From positions 2,170,001 through 2,234,000 of the forward strand of contig CBDFNN010000004.1 in assembly GCA_965250215.1 (NCBI GenBank): 64,000 nt of DNA, given 5' to 3'. A model generated the notes under the pieces. That model made no database searches. It was not told the DNA's origin and saw nothing but the letters and a program-made list of their open reading frames with translations. This DNA comes from CBDFNN01 sp965250215. GTDB lineage: Bacteria > Bacteroidota > Rhodothermia > Rhodothermales > DATKEJ01. Below are positions 9,203 to 18,094 of the stretch, one piece after another (within the stretch, counting starts at the first letter, position 1; each line of letters begins with the position of its first letter). Made by a program: the position numbers and the translations under genes.

Positions 9203-9605
9203 AAATGTCTAGGATCAGCATGGCGGGCCTGTCATCAGATCAATCAAAGTAGGACCTTTTCAATAGACCTAACAAATTGAAATAAGGGGTCACTGCTCCG
9301 TCCGTTCGGAAGATTCTCAAGGGAAAAGATTCGCTTGTCTTGACCAATTCCAATCATCAATTTGTATGTACCAATCCAGCCACTTTTTGAGACTTGGTTT
9401 GTCAACCCTTTGAGCGACTTTTCAACGCATTTATTTCTTGCCCTAAAACTGATTGACAATGGCCGCGGGTTTGGATATTATTGCAGTGAGTTGCGCCATA
9501 CTTTCTGGAGCTATTCACTACATTAAATTTCGGATGGATTTCCGCCCTTTGTGATATTCCATCTTTTCAATTTTTTATAACCTCACCGACGAAGGATACC
9601 TACTC
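9203..9605. other. Intergenic region upstream of exbB
   Basis: About 400 bases with no convincing gene. It holds the promoter-like sequence described at 9453-9481. A 71-codon minus-strand frame here has no recognisable features and is regarded as chance. Confidence 0.5.
9453..9481 (+). promoter_or_regulatory. Sigma70-like promoter for the exbB operon
   Basis: TTGACA at 9453-9458, a 17-base spacer, then TATTAT at 9476-9481: a full -35 consensus and five of six -10 bases at ideal spacing. It would start transcription near 9488, leaving a leader of about 118 bases before the exbB ATG. FCB bacteria usually use a different promoter consensus, so a match this close to the classical one is notable; activity is inferred. 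Confidence 0.5.
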
Positions 9606-10337
9606 ATGCAGATAATGACTCTACTTTCCATGCTGCCGCAAGAAGCTGAAGAAGCCAGCGGATTTGGAATTAATACCTTAGTGTACTTCTTCAATGAAGG
9701 AGGAGCGTGGATGTGGCCTGTGCTGATTTGCTTGATAATCGGGCTAGCGATAGCTATCGAGCGAATTATTACGCTCAACATGGCCGATGTCAATACTCGA
9801 AAATTCATTGTAAAAGTTAAGCAAGCCCTAGATGATGGCGGCGTTCCAGCTGCTGAAGAAGTTTGCTCTAACACACGTGGACCGGTTGCCGCCGTGTTCC
9901 AAGCTGGTTTGATGCGGGCCGACGATGGTATTGATGCCGTCGAAAAGGCTGTTGTGTCTTACGGTTCTATTGAAATGAGCTTTTTAGAAAGAGGACTAGT
10001 ATGGTTGTCTCTCTTCATCTCATTGGCTCCGATGTTTGGCTTTATGGGAACTGTTGTTGGAATGGTCTTCGCCTTTGAGGCGATCGAGAAGGCCGGCGAC
10101 ATTTCTCCAAGTTTGGTTGCTGGTGGTATTAAAATCGCCCTTTTGACCACGGTTTTTGGTCTTATTGTGGCCGTTATACTCCAGATCTTTTACAACTATG
10201 CAAGTTCTAAGATCGACCGATTGGTTGGTGATATGGAGGAGGCATCTCTTGAGTTGATTGACTCGATAGTAGTTATGAAGCAAGGCGGAAAGGTTTCAAG
10301 TGTTGCTGCAGCTGCTGTTTCTTCAGACGACGATTAG
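9606..10337 (+). CDS. exbB: MotA/TolQ/ExbB proton channel family protein
   Basis: A 243-residue inner membrane protein. It has three hydrophobic helices: one near residues 35-57 (WPVLICLIIGLAIAIE), and two in the C-terminal half (SLFISLAPMFGFMGTVVGMV and IALLTTVFGLIVAVILQIF). The segment APMFGFMGTVVGMVFAFE is the ExbB/TolQ signature that lines the proton path. It works with ExbD to couple the proton gradient to TonB-dependent transport or envelope work. It is followed by a small membrane protein and two ExbD genes at spacings of 24-31 bases, with a terminator after the last. No tonB gene is in the operon. Confidence 0.9.
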   Translation: MQIMTLLSMLPQEAEEASGFGINTLVYFFNEGGAWMWPVLICLIIGLAIAIERIITLNMADVNTRKFIVKVKQALDDGGVPAAEEVCSNTRGPVAAVFQAGLMRADDGIDAVEKAVVSYGSIEMSFLERGLVWLSLFISLAPMFGFMGTVVGMVFAFEAIEKAGDISPSLVAGGIKIALLTTVFGLIVAVILQIFYNYASSKIDRLVGDMEEASLELIDSIVVMKQGGKVSSVAAAAVSSDDD

Positions 10338-10363
10338 TCAATCCACCGATCTAAACTATAAGA

Positions 10364-10639
10364 ATGATGGCAGAATATTCTAACATTGTAATCCTTATTA
10401 CCTCGGTACTCGTTGCTGTTGGCTTTGGATTTATGATCTTACTGGGGATTCGAAATCTCTTTAATGGAAAGCATAGCTTGCGATCTGTTTTGAGTTTCGT
10501 CGTCCCACTCGCAGTTTTCGGGATTTGCTACTTGTTGGCAGATAGTCTCAATGAAGCAGCCATTCTAACTGTGATCGCCCTTGTTGCTATTTCGATCGTG
10601 GGGGTTATTGCTTCAGGACTGAAAAGCCTGTTCAACTAG
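10364..10639 (+). CDS. Small membrane protein of the exb operon
   Basis: A 91-residue, very hydrophobic protein with probably three helices (about 7-28, 42-60 and 66-86) joined by short loops (RNLFNGKHSLRS). I do not recognise a named family. Its place between exbB and exbD, with 26 and 31 base gaps, suggests a role linked to the energiser complex, which is inference from position only. Confidence 0.7.
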   Translation: MMAEYSNIVILITSVLVAVGFGFMILLGIRNLFNGKHSLRSVLSFVVPLAVFGICYLLADSLNEAAILTVIALVAISIVGVIASGLKSLFN

Positions 10640-10670
10640 TACTATTCAAAACTAGAATACGGACGATTTT

Positions 10671-11222
10671 ATGATGGTTAAAAAAAGAGAGAGGACTGAG
10701 GCCGAAATACCGACCTCATCGATGGCTGACATCGCCTTCCTGCTTCTCATCTTCTTTCTGGTGACGACGACTATTGATGTTGATACAGGTATCGTAATGC
10801 AGCTTCCTCCTCCTCTTGAGGATGAAGAGCCTCCGCCGCCAATACAGGAGCGGAATCTTCTTAAGGTACTTGTCAACGATGAGGGTCAGATCCTAGTTGA
10901 AGATGAGCCACAAAATTTGGCTTCTGTTCGATCTCAGGTCATTGCCCACGTTACTAACAACGGTAGAGATCCTAGATATGCAGTTAGACCAGGATTGGCA
11001 ATTGTTTCGCTAAAGACAACTCGAGCGACTAACTATCTCGATTTCATCAATGTGCTTGACGAAATGCAAATGGCATATAAGGAGATTCGTGATCAAGAAG
11101 CTCGCAATATGGGCTATAGTGGATACGAAGACTATGTGTCTCGTTTGGAACCCGATGCACCCAATTTAATCCAGGAGAAATTTAAAATTAAGATTTCACT
11201 TGCTGAGCCCGACCAAGGCTAG
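10671..11222 (+). CDS. exbD: ExbD/TolR family biopolymer transport protein (first copy)
   Basis: A 183-residue protein with the ExbD plan: short cytosolic N-terminus (EIPTSSMADIAFLLLIFFLV), one membrane helix at about 18-38 bearing the conserved Asp of MADIAFLL, then a periplasmic domain. A proline and glutamate run (PPPLEDEEPPPPIQ) follows the helix, and the periplasmic domain is longer than in the second copy. The Asp is the family's proton-carrying residue. It is followed 24 bases later by a second exbD. Confidence 0.88.
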   Translation: MMVKKRERTEAEIPTSSMADIAFLLLIFFLVTTTIDVDTGIVMQLPPPLEDEEPPPPIQERNLLKVLVNDEGQILVEDEPQNLASVRSQVIAHVTNNGRDPRYAVRPGLAIVSLKTTRATNYLDFINVLDEMQMAYKEIRDQEARNMGYSGYEDYVSRLEPDAPNLIQEKFKIKISLAEPDQG

Positions 11223-11246
11223 CACTGAATTCTATAGAAGGTATCT

Positions 11247-11693
11247 ATGGCGAAATTTAAAAAGAAGAGCACGACAAAGCAGGATATTCCTACGGCTTCA
11301 TTGCCTGATATTATATTCATGCTTTTGATTTTCTTCATGGTCACAACAGTGTTGAGAGAGACAACCGTTCAGGTCACGCTTCGTCTCCCTAACGCAGAGG
11401 CCGTGCAAAAACTTGAGCAAAAACGTTTGGTGTCTTATGTCTATGCTGGTCCGCTAAAGGCGGGAGCTAATAAGGGAGTGACGGCTATTCAGATTGATGA
11501 TGCACTTGTCGAATTGCCGGACATGCGACATGTCATGTATACGAAGCTTGTCGAGGAACCGAGACTTATCGTATCCCTGCGTGTAGACAACACAGTTGAA
11601 ATGGGTGTTGTGACCGATATTCAAGAAGAGCTTCGGCAAGCGTCGACCTTTAGAATCAACTACTCGACGAAACGTCAAGTCGTGACCTCTTAA
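11247..11693 (+). CDS. exbD: ExbD/TolR family biopolymer transport protein (second copy)
   Basis: A 148-residue paralogue of the preceding gene with the same plan: IPTASLPDIIFMLLIFFMV contains the conserved Asp in the single membrane helix (about 17-37), then a short periplasmic domain. Paired, non-identical ExbD proteins are common in FCB exb operons and may form mixed dimers within an ExbB pentamer. It is the last gene before the hairpin terminator. Confidence 0.88.
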   Translation: MAKFKKKSTTKQDIPTASLPDIIFMLLIFFMVTTVLRETTVQVTLRLPNAEAVQKLEQKRLVSYVYAGPLKAGANKGVTAIQIDDALVELPDMRHVMYTKLVEEPRLIVSLRVDNTVEMGVVTDIQEELRQASTFRINYSTKRQVVTS

Positions 11694-11736
11694 CACAGGG
11701 GTCGCTGAATCTATATTTGGTTATCTGATAACCTTT

Positions 11737-11774
11737 ATACCGGCAATGAGTAAGGTCATTGCCGGTATTTTTTT
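11737..11774 (+). terminator. Rho-independent terminator of the exb operon
   Basis: A perfect 13-base-pair stem, ATACCGGCAATGA paired with TCATTGCCGGTAT, around a six-base loop, followed by six T residues. It lies 43 bases after the second exbD stop and just before the next gene. Confidence 0.9.
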
Positions 11775-11795
11775 GTACAACTAATTATTGGAATT

Positions 11796-12806
11796 ATGGG
11801 GCACGTAATCACACTTTTGCCTGGAGATGGCATTGGACCGGAGGTCGTAGCTGCGGCTGTTAGTGCGGTTGAGGCAACAGGAGTTGATATTACTTGGGAG
11901 GAGCATATCGTCGGTACGGCTGCTCTTGAAGAATGGGGTAGCCCGCTTCCCGAAAATGTATTAGAGTCGATCAAGAAAAATAGAGTGGCCTTGAAAGGCC
12001 CGGTCACCACCCCTGTTGGCAAAGGATTTAAAAGCGTAAACGTTCAAATCCGTCAGGCGCTTGATTTGTACGCAAATGTAAGGCCGTGCAATAAATTACC
12101 CGGAGTAAAAAGTCCTTTCCACGACGTCAATTTGGTCATTTTTAGAGAGAATACCGAAGGGCTCTATTCCGGCTTAGAATACATGGACGAAAAACGTGGC
12201 ATTGCAGACGCGATTGCCAGAGTTTCCAAGACCGGATCAGAAAGAATTCTGCGCTTTGCATTCGAATATTGTAGTAAGCATGGAATCAAACTTACACTGG
12301 TTCACAAAGCGAACATTCTCAAATTGACTTCCGGTATGTTTCTAAATATTGGCAGGGATTTGGCCAAAGAATATCCTGAAGTCGAATTCAACGATAGAAT
12401 CGTCGACAATATGTGCATGCAGTTGGTCTCCTATCCAGAGCGATACGATGGTCTTGTAACTACCAATCTGTTTGGAGATATCTTAAGTGATTTGTCAGCT
12501 GCTCTAGTTGGAGGACTAGGTCTCGTCGCCGGTGCAAACATTGGTGATGAATTGGCCGTATTTGAAGCGGTTCATGGATCAGCCCCTGACATAGCTGGCC
12601 AAGACAAGGCAAATCCCACGGCACTAATGCTCACTGCCGAAATGATGCTTCATCACATTGGCGAGGGAGATGCCGCCAACAAGCTCAGAAAATCAATCGA
12701 GCAGATCTACAAAGAGGGTGAATACCTAACTGGTGATGTCGGAGGATCAACATCTTGTTCTGCATTTACAGAACAAGTGGTTAAAAAAATAAAATTTGCC
12801 TCGTAA
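11796..12806 (+). CDS. NAD-dependent isocitrate/isopropylmalate dehydrogenase family protein
   Basis: A 336-residue beta-decarboxylating dehydrogenase. It has the N-terminal TLLPGDGIGPEV, substrate arginines in VNVQIRQALDLYANVRP, FRENTEGLYSGLEY, and the metal and cofactor region NLFGDILSDLSAALVGGLG with FEAVHGSAPDIAG. The length and the ENTEGLYSG segment fit NAD-type isocitrate dehydrogenase better than LeuB, but homoisocitrate or isopropylmalate use cannot be excluded. It would convert isocitrate to 2-oxoglutarate in the cytosol. Its TAA overlaps the ATG of the following gene by one base. Confidence 0.82.
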   Translation: MGHVITLLPGDGIGPEVVAAAVSAVEATGVDITWEEHIVGTAALEEWGSPLPENVLESIKKNRVALKGPVTTPVGKGFKSVNVQIRQALDLYANVRPCNKLPGVKSPFHDVNLVIFRENTEGLYSGLEYMDEKRGIADAIARVSKTGSERILRFAFEYCSKHGIKLTLVHKANILKLTSGMFLNIGRDLAKEYPEVEFNDRIVDNMCMQLVSYPERYDGLVTTNLFGDILSDLSAALVGGLGLVAGANIGDELAVFEAVHGSAPDIAGQDKANPTALMLTAEMMLHHIGEGDAANKLRKSIEQIYKEGEYLTGDVGGSTSCSAFTEQVVKKIKFAS

Positions 12807-13225
12807 TGATTCAAAGGATTCAATCGGCCTATCTATTCATATCCATCGGCCTAGTTGCTGTATACTTCTTTCTGGGGGACTGGATGACGGGCCTAGAGGG
12901 AGGTGAGTGGTTATTTACGCTTTTGTCAGTCTTTCTTGGCGCGACGATAATAATGGCCATCATAGCCATGATTTCATATTCGGACAGATCGCGGCAAATA
13001 TCTTTTCTAAGCTATCTGCAGTGGATTACGCTCGCTTGGTTTGCCTTTGAAATATTTGTCGTATATCGTTTAGAGGTTTTGAGAAAGTTGTTGGACGGCG
13101 TCTTGTCACCGGGATATTACGCGATCCTGATGATTCCTGCCCTAGTGTACGTCTTGGCTCGTATGGCAAAAAAGGCCGTTCAGGCAGATGTGGATTTGAT
13201 CAAGTCAGCAGATAGAATTCGTTAG
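12806..13225 (+). CDS. DUF4293 family membrane protein
   Basis: A 139-residue integral membrane protein that begins MIQRIQSAYLFISIG, the standard opening of DUF4293 proteins of Bacteroidota-type bacteria, and has four hydrophobic helices. No function is established for the family. The start overlaps the stop of the dehydrogenase gene (TAATG), indicating coupled translation, and the DMT transporter gene starts 9 bases after its stop. Confidence 0.8.
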   Translation: MIQRIQSAYLFISIGLVAVYFFLGDWMTGLEGGEWLFTLLSVFLGATIIMAIIAMISYSDRSRQISFLSYLQWITLAWFAFEIFVVYRLEVLRKLLDGVLSPGYYAILMIPALVYVLARMAKKAVQADVDLIKSADRIR

Positions 13226-13234
13226 GCTATTCGT

Positions 13235-14173
13235 TTGGATAGTCCAAAGGAAGCACATGTGAATATTGAATCTAGGCCGCGCCAGGCCTATTTCATATTT
13301 GGCTTGGGTCTTTTGTCGGCGTCCATATCTTCAATTCTTGTGCGATATGCCAGCGAAGCGCCATCAATCGTTGTGGCAGCCTGGAGAACAATTTTCGCAG
13401 TGGTATTTCTGATACCATTTTTGATACCCTCACGCATCGCCAAGATTCGTGCTCTTCGATTGTCAGAGTCTCGGCTAATTGTCTTAGCGGGCATATTTCT
13501 TGGGCTTCACTTTATCGTGTGGATAGAAGCTTTCTACCACACTTCCGTGGCATCAGCTACAGTGTTAGTCTCGACGACACCCATCTTTCTGGCGCTCTTG
13601 GCATTCTTCGTCCTGCGAGAGAAACTCCCAATGAAGGTGTGGATTGCCATTATGGTTGCTGTTGGGGGTGCTGCAATAATAGGATTTGCCGATCCGGGTA
13701 CTGGCCAGTTTCCCAACGCGACAATTGGTAATGCACTAGCTCTTTCTGCTGCGCTCCTCGTTTCGCTCTACCTTCTGGTCGGCAGATTTTTGCGTCGGGA
13801 TTTGGACTGGTATACCTATGTATTTCCGCTTTTTCTCGTGGCTTCCATCACAGTTCTTGTCGGCGTCGGCGTTTCGGGCCAAGGACTATTTGGATATAGT
13901 TCGAAGTTCTACTTCATCTGTGCGATGATCGCGTTATTTCCCCAAATTATTGGACATGGTTCGTTCAACTATGCTGTCAAATATTTTCCTGCTGCCGTTA
14001 TCGGAATTGGTGGCCTTATCGAGCCCGTGATAGCCTCCGTCCTTGCTTATTTCCTTTTCTCGGAAGTCCCAGCAAAGGTGTCTGTTCTCGGAATGTTGCT
14101 TATAATTATCGCCATCGTTTGGGTGGTTCAAGTTCTCGAGAGACGACGAAAGACATATCGACCCGAGCTTTAG
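13235..14173 (+). CDS. EamA/DMT family transporter
   Basis: A 312-residue protein with ten hydrophobic helices in two EamA repeats; each repeat carries the usual motifs, such as ASEAPSIVVAAWRTIFA in the first half and GIGGLIEPVIASVLAYFLFSE in the second. Members export amino acids or other metabolites or import nucleotide sugars; the substrate is unknown. The TTG at 13235 gives an N-terminus of about 15 residues before the first helix; a GTG eight codons downstream is an alternative start. Confidence 0.82.
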   Translation: MDSPKEAHVNIESRPRQAYFIFGLGLLSASISSILVRYASEAPSIVVAAWRTIFAVVFLIPFLIPSRIAKIRALRLSESRLIVLAGIFLGLHFIVWIEAFYHTSVASATVLVSTTPIFLALLAFFVLREKLPMKVWIAIMVAVGGAAIIGFADPGTGQFPNATIGNALALSAALLVSLYLLVGRFLRRDLDWYTYVFPLFLVASITVLVGVGVSGQGLFGYSSKFYFICAMIALFPQIIGHGSFNYAVKYFPAAVIGIGGLIEPVIASVLAYFLFSEVPAKVSVLGMLLIIIAIVWVVQVLERRRKTYRPEL

Positions 14174-14185
14174 GACCAATACAGG

Positions 14186-14224
14186 ATCTGATATTTATCA
14201 ACTATCCATCGACAATTATCAGAT
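14186..14224. terminator. Possible bidirectional hairpin between convergent genes
   Basis: Inverted arms ATCTGATA and TATCAGAT enclose a 23-base loop in the 54-base gap between the transporter and the glycosyltransferase, which face each other. No T-run follows on either strand, so termination is only suggested by position. Confidence 0.25.
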
Positions 14225-14227
14225 GAA

Positions 14228-15229
14228 CTAGATGTCCAGATCTGAGAACTTCTTCTTCTTGCTTACAAAATAGTCTTTGACTATGTCTCCAGAATAATTT
14301 GGGTAGACATCGAATCTTGCGGCCGGATCAGTCTTCAATTCGTGACTCATTATTTCAGCATCGCGATAGGCTCTTCTGATAGCCCCGAATTCCTTGAAGT
14401 TGAATTTCGCCATGGCGCGAAGCATGGCAATGTGATCCAATTTCCATCGTCGTTGGAGAACTTTGACCAATCCCTCCTTTGGGTAGTTCTTTTTTAACAT
14501 GACGAGACTATTCCTGTAATTGTGGTAACTCTTTTCTGGACTTCCTTGAGGAAGAGAGGCACCACCAATGTGATATACCTCAGATTGTGGGACCACTTGG
14601 ACCTTAAATCCGTGTCGCTGAAATCTCCAACACAGATCAATTTCCTCCATGTGTAGCTCAAAACTCTCGTCAAGAAGGCCAACGAGATGGAGAGCAGAGC
14701 CCCTCATGCAAATGCACGCTCCGGTGGCCCAAAAAACGTCGATGACATCGTCATATTGCCCCTCGTCCTTTTCCATGTCGAAAAAGATGCGACCGCGGGT
14801 GAATGGATAGCCATTCTTATCTAAAAAACCACCAGATCCACCGGAGTATTCGAATAAACTGTGATCATCAAACTGCAGGAGTTTTGGTTGAGTAGCCGCC
14901 ACATCCCTGTTTGCCTCCATGTGATCGATGAGCGGTCGGAGCCAGTTTTTCGGGACTTCTACATCATTGTTAAGAAGGACGTAGTAGTCTGCATCTGTTT
15001 GGCGAATGGCTTCGTTGTTTCCTTTACAGAAGGCCCAGTTTTCCGGATGCCGAATTACTCTAACATCGGGAAAAGTAGCCGCTATCCATTCGCCACTTCC
15101 GTCTTCCGAGGCATTGTCCGCGATAACGATCTCGAAATTATCAAAGTCCGTATTGACAACCGACGCTAGGCATTTCTGGAGCAGATGGAGTCCGTTCCAT
15201 GTGACGATGATAATAGCTACTCTGGGCAT
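14228..15229 (-). CDS. Family 2 glycosyltransferase, rhamnosyltransferase-like
   Basis: A 333-residue GT-A transferase: AIIIVTWNGLHLLQKCL, IADNASEDGS, NWAFCKGNNEAI, LLNNDVEVP for the metal/nucleotide site, and ELHMEEIDLCWRFQRHG for the acceptor and base region. This motif set is typical of WbbL-type rhamnosyl or related transferases of surface polysaccharide synthesis. It has no membrane helix. It stands alone rather than within a polysaccharide cluster. Confidence 0.82.
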   Translation of the reverse strand: MPRVAIIIVTWNGLHLLQKCLASVVNTDFDNFEIVIADNASEDGSGEWIAATFPDVRVIRHPENWAFCKGNNEAIRQTDADYYVLLNNDVEVPKNWLRPLIDHMEANRDVAATQPKLLQFDDHSLFEYSGGSGGFLDKNGYPFTRGRIFFDMEKDEGQYDDVIDVFWATGACICMRGSALHLVGLLDESFELHMEEIDLCWRFQRHGFKVQVVPQSEVYHIGGASLPQGSPEKSYHNYRNSLVMLKKNYPKEGLVKVLQRRWKLDHIAMLRAMAKFNFKEFGAIRRAYRDAEIMSHELKTDPAARFDVYPNYSGDIVKDYFVSKKKKFSDLDI

Positions 15230-15236
15230 ACAGGAG

Positions 15237-15259
15237 ACTGGCTAACTGGCTAACTGGCC
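15237..15259. repeat. Short tandem repeat, period 8
   Basis: ACTGGCTA, ACTGGCTA, ACTGGCC in direct tandem just upstream of the glycosyltransferase start. Related GCCAG/CCAGTCAG words recur at 15460-15485 next to the ftsK stop. It is one of three small tandem repeats of period 7-8 in this window's gaps. Confidence 0.6.
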
Positions 15260-15485
15260 TCGTGGCAAATTAGCAAGACGCTTGGTAAGTTGGTTAATGG
15301 AGGAATGGATTGAAAATCATACATTTTGTAGAAGCAAATTGATCGTCCTAGGAATCTCAAAGATAGCTAGAAGGAATCTCCAAATTAATTGAAAGAACCC
15401 CGTCCTGTTCAATGCTTCTGAATAACTACTAATAATCACGCTGAACTTTGGTATTCCACCAAGCCAGCCAGAAGCTAGTGGCCAG

Positions 15486-18002
15486 TCAGCTCTTCAAAAG
15501 TTGATCCAACTGAATCTCATCCGGGACCAAAACTTGCCGAGCTTTCGAACCTTCAAAGGGACCTACAATACCGGCCGATTCTAGCTGATCAACAATTCTT
15601 GCTGCTCTCGTATAACCTACTGACAACTTTCTCTGCAGGAGAGATACCGAACCCTGCTGTGACCTAACAATAATTTTTGCCGCCTGAGCGAATAGGTCGT
15701 CCTGATTTGATTTGTCCCACTGGCCATCTAGCACGGTATCATCATCGTCCATAACGGCTGGAAGATAATAGGGGCCAACACCTTTTTGACCGCCGATAAA
15801 TCCAGTGACTCTCTCAACTTCTTCGAGAGAAACGAAGGGCGACTGCAATCGGATGGTCTTACTGCCATTCATATAAAGGAGGTCACCATTTCCAACCAGA
15901 TGTTCCGCTCCATGCTGGTCAATGATGGTTCTTGAGTCAATTCCAGAGGCGACTTTAAAGGCGATTCTTGCTGGGAAATTAGCCTTGATAAGTCCTGTGA
16001 TCACGTTTACGGATGGTCGCTGCGTTGCAACTACCAGATGGAGGCCGACAGCTCGCGCCATTTGAGCAAGCCGAGCAATGGGACCTTCGATTTCTTTTCC
16101 GGCAGTCATCATTAGATCGGCAAGTTCATCGATAATGAGGACGATGTAGGGCAGTAGCTTATGGCCCTCGCCATCAGGTAGAAGCCCTCCCTTGAATTTC
16201 TTGTTGTAGTCTTTAATGCCTCTAACACCGGCACCTGAAAGTAAATCATATCTATTCTCCATTTCTTGCAAGCAGCTCTTCAGGACTTTCATCGCGTCCT
16301 TCGTGTCAGTTGTAATCGGATCTTCGCTTCCCTCGGGCATTGCGATAAAATGATTGTAGATCTGAGCGTATTGTTGCATCTCGATCTTCTTTGGATCAAC
16401 GATGACAAACTTCAGATTGCTTGGCTCGCAAGCATATAGAAGATTGGCGATGAGGTTGTTGATACCTACAGATTTACCCGATCCTGTGGCACCCGCAACG
16501 AGGAGGTGAGGCATTTTTGTCAAGTCCTCGACGAAAACCTTGCCCTCGATTGTCTTTCCAATAGCAACTGGTAGTTCCATTTTTGCCTCCGTAAAGGCCC
16601 TCGTATTCAAGAGCGTCTTAATTCTGACCAACTCCCTGTTTCGATTTGGAATTTCCACCCCGACGGCAGATTTACCTGGTATTGGTGCGATCATTCGAAT
16701 CCCTGGTGCGGCCATTGCCATAGCCAGATCATCTTGCAATGATTTGATCTTGCTGATTTTTACACCAGGTGCAGGAGTTAATTCATACAGCGTGACGGTT
16801 GGGCCAACAATTGCTCCGATTCGAGTAATTTCGATATTGTAGGTTGCAAGCTTGTCTAGTAAGATCTGCTTGTTTTCTTCTAGCTCTTGGCGATCAATAT
16901 GCGATACATCCTGACTGTCGTCGTCAAGAAGCTCCGTCGATGGAAATTTGTATTCAGGAATATCAGCAGCGACACGATGGACTTTATCCAGATTGTCGAC
17001 GTCTTTTGAAACATCGACTTCAATGATATCCAGCTCCACTTCTTCCGGCTCATCGTTCTTCTCCTGAACGAGAGTCAAGCTGGGGCGCTTTTCTAGAATT
17101 CTATTTGGCGTGACATCCAATTCAATCTTGCCCGAGGGCGGAGCTTCTTTTTCAGCCTTCTTGCTTCCAACATAAAGATCATTTACGAGTCGATCATCTT
17201 CGACATCGCCATCTTGGAGAGATGCCATGCGTTGTCGTTCCCGCTCTTCGGCCTCCGAGCGGAGTGTAGATTCGTTGCTGTCTTTAGCTTCCGACTTCTC
17301 TTGCTTTGCCTTCTCTTTTCTGGGCTTCTTTTCTTTGATTGAATGGGCTAGCCATTCAGTTTTGACCCATTGACTTATTTTTGAAAAAAATCCTTCTATT
17401 CGGTCTATAGAACGTTGGATATCCCGATCGATACTCAGCAAGACACCTATCGCCGTAAGCAATGAGAGAAGAATGAATGAGCCCGCTGAGCCCAGAATTC
17501 TTCTAAGTCCCTGTGCAATTGAAAGTCCAAGATCTCCACTCCAAAAGGACAAATCGGCCTGGCCAACAATGGTCAACCAACCCATAATACAGGAGGTGAT
17601 CAATACACCTAGGCCTGTTAAGAGACTTACCCATCGAAGAGGTCTAGTCGATTGGTGTCGAAATACTTTGTATCCGGCGAGGAAGAGCAGGATTGTGAAA
17701 GCAGCGATTGGGAAGCCCAGAAGCCTCTCAACAAGGAGATAAGAAATAAAGGCCCCAACAAGTCCAAGCGCATTGTCTGCCGGCTTTGGATCTCCGTTGA
17801 ACATTTCCGATAGGCTGACAATTCTATCCAGAGGCGAGAAAGTCGTAATTGACAGAAGAAGTAGAAGTGCCAAAACCATCAAGATTAGGCCTAGAATTTC
17901 CTTCCTCCTCGGATAAGAGACCTTATTTGCAGATTTAGAGACGGCCTTCCTGTTCGACTTCTTGGTCGTTGACCTTCTTTTTTTAGTGGATTGCTTCGCC
18001 AT
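15486..18002 (-). CDS. ftsK: DNA translocase FtsK/SpoIIIE
   Basis: An 838-residue protein of FtsK plan. A basic N-terminus leads into four hydrophobic helices (about 35-195), then an acidic and charged linker (about 225-370). The motor follows, with Walker A GATGSGKSVGINNLI, Walker B YIVLIIDELADLMM and VVATQRPSVNVI. The C-terminal winged-helix gamma domain (LLQRKLSVGYTRAARIVD) reads chromosome polarity. It pumps DNA through the closing septum and helps resolve chromosome dimers. The linker is short compared with enterobacterial FtsK. Confidence 0.95.
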   Translation of the reverse strand: MAKQSTKKRRSTTKKSNRKAVSKSANKVSYPRRKEILGLILMVLALLLLLSITTFSPLDRIVSLSEMFNGDPKPADNALGLVGAFISYLLVERLLGFPIAAFTILLFLAGYKVFRHQSTRPLRWVSLLTGLGVLITSCIMGWLTIVGQADLSFWSGDLGLSIAQGLRRILGSAGSFILLSLLTAIGVLLSIDRDIQRSIDRIEGFFSKISQWVKTEWLAHSIKEKKPRKEKAKQEKSEAKDSNESTLRSEAEERERQRMASLQDGDVEDDRLVNDLYVGSKKAEKEAPPSGKIELDVTPNRILEKRPSLTLVQEKNDEPEEVELDIIEVDVSKDVDNLDKVHRVAADIPEYKFPSTELLDDDSQDVSHIDRQELEENKQILLDKLATYNIEITRIGAIVGPTVTLYELTPAPGVKISKIKSLQDDLAMAMAAPGIRMIAPIPGKSAVGVEIPNRNRELVRIKTLLNTRAFTEAKMELPVAIGKTIEGKVFVEDLTKMPHLLVAGATGSGKSVGINNLIANLLYACEPSNLKFVIVDPKKIEMQQYAQIYNHFIAMPEGSEDPITTDTKDAMKVLKSCLQEMENRYDLLSGAGVRGIKDYNKKFKGGLLPDGEGHKLLPYIVLIIDELADLMMTAGKEIEGPIARLAQMARAVGLHLVVATQRPSVNVITGLIKANFPARIAFKVASGIDSRTIIDQHGAEHLVGNGDLLYMNGSKTIRLQSPFVSLEEVERVTGFIGGQKGVGPYYLPAVMDDDDTVLDGQWDKSNQDDLFAQAAKIIVRSQQGSVSLLQRKLSVGYTRAARIVDQLESAGIVGPFEGSKARQVLVPDEIQLDQLLKS

Positions 18003-18032
18003 GTATTGTGGGCAACTCTATTTATTAAAATG

Positions 18033-18051
18033 ATCCATATCTCTTATGGAT
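18033..18051. repeat. Inverted repeat upstream of ftsK
   Basis: ATCCATA and TATGGAT, 7-base perfect arms around a five-base centre, located 31-49 bases upstream of the ftsK start. It may be an operator or a chance dyad. Confidence 0.25.
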
Positions 18052-18094
18052 AAGAGCTTAGGGAGTTGCAGTGATAATTTACTTTAACAAAAAC

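Noticed and set aside
9244..9459. 71-codon minus-strand frame before exbB
   Set aside because: It lies in the leader region close to the promoter, with no motif, signal or ribosome binding site. Chance frame.
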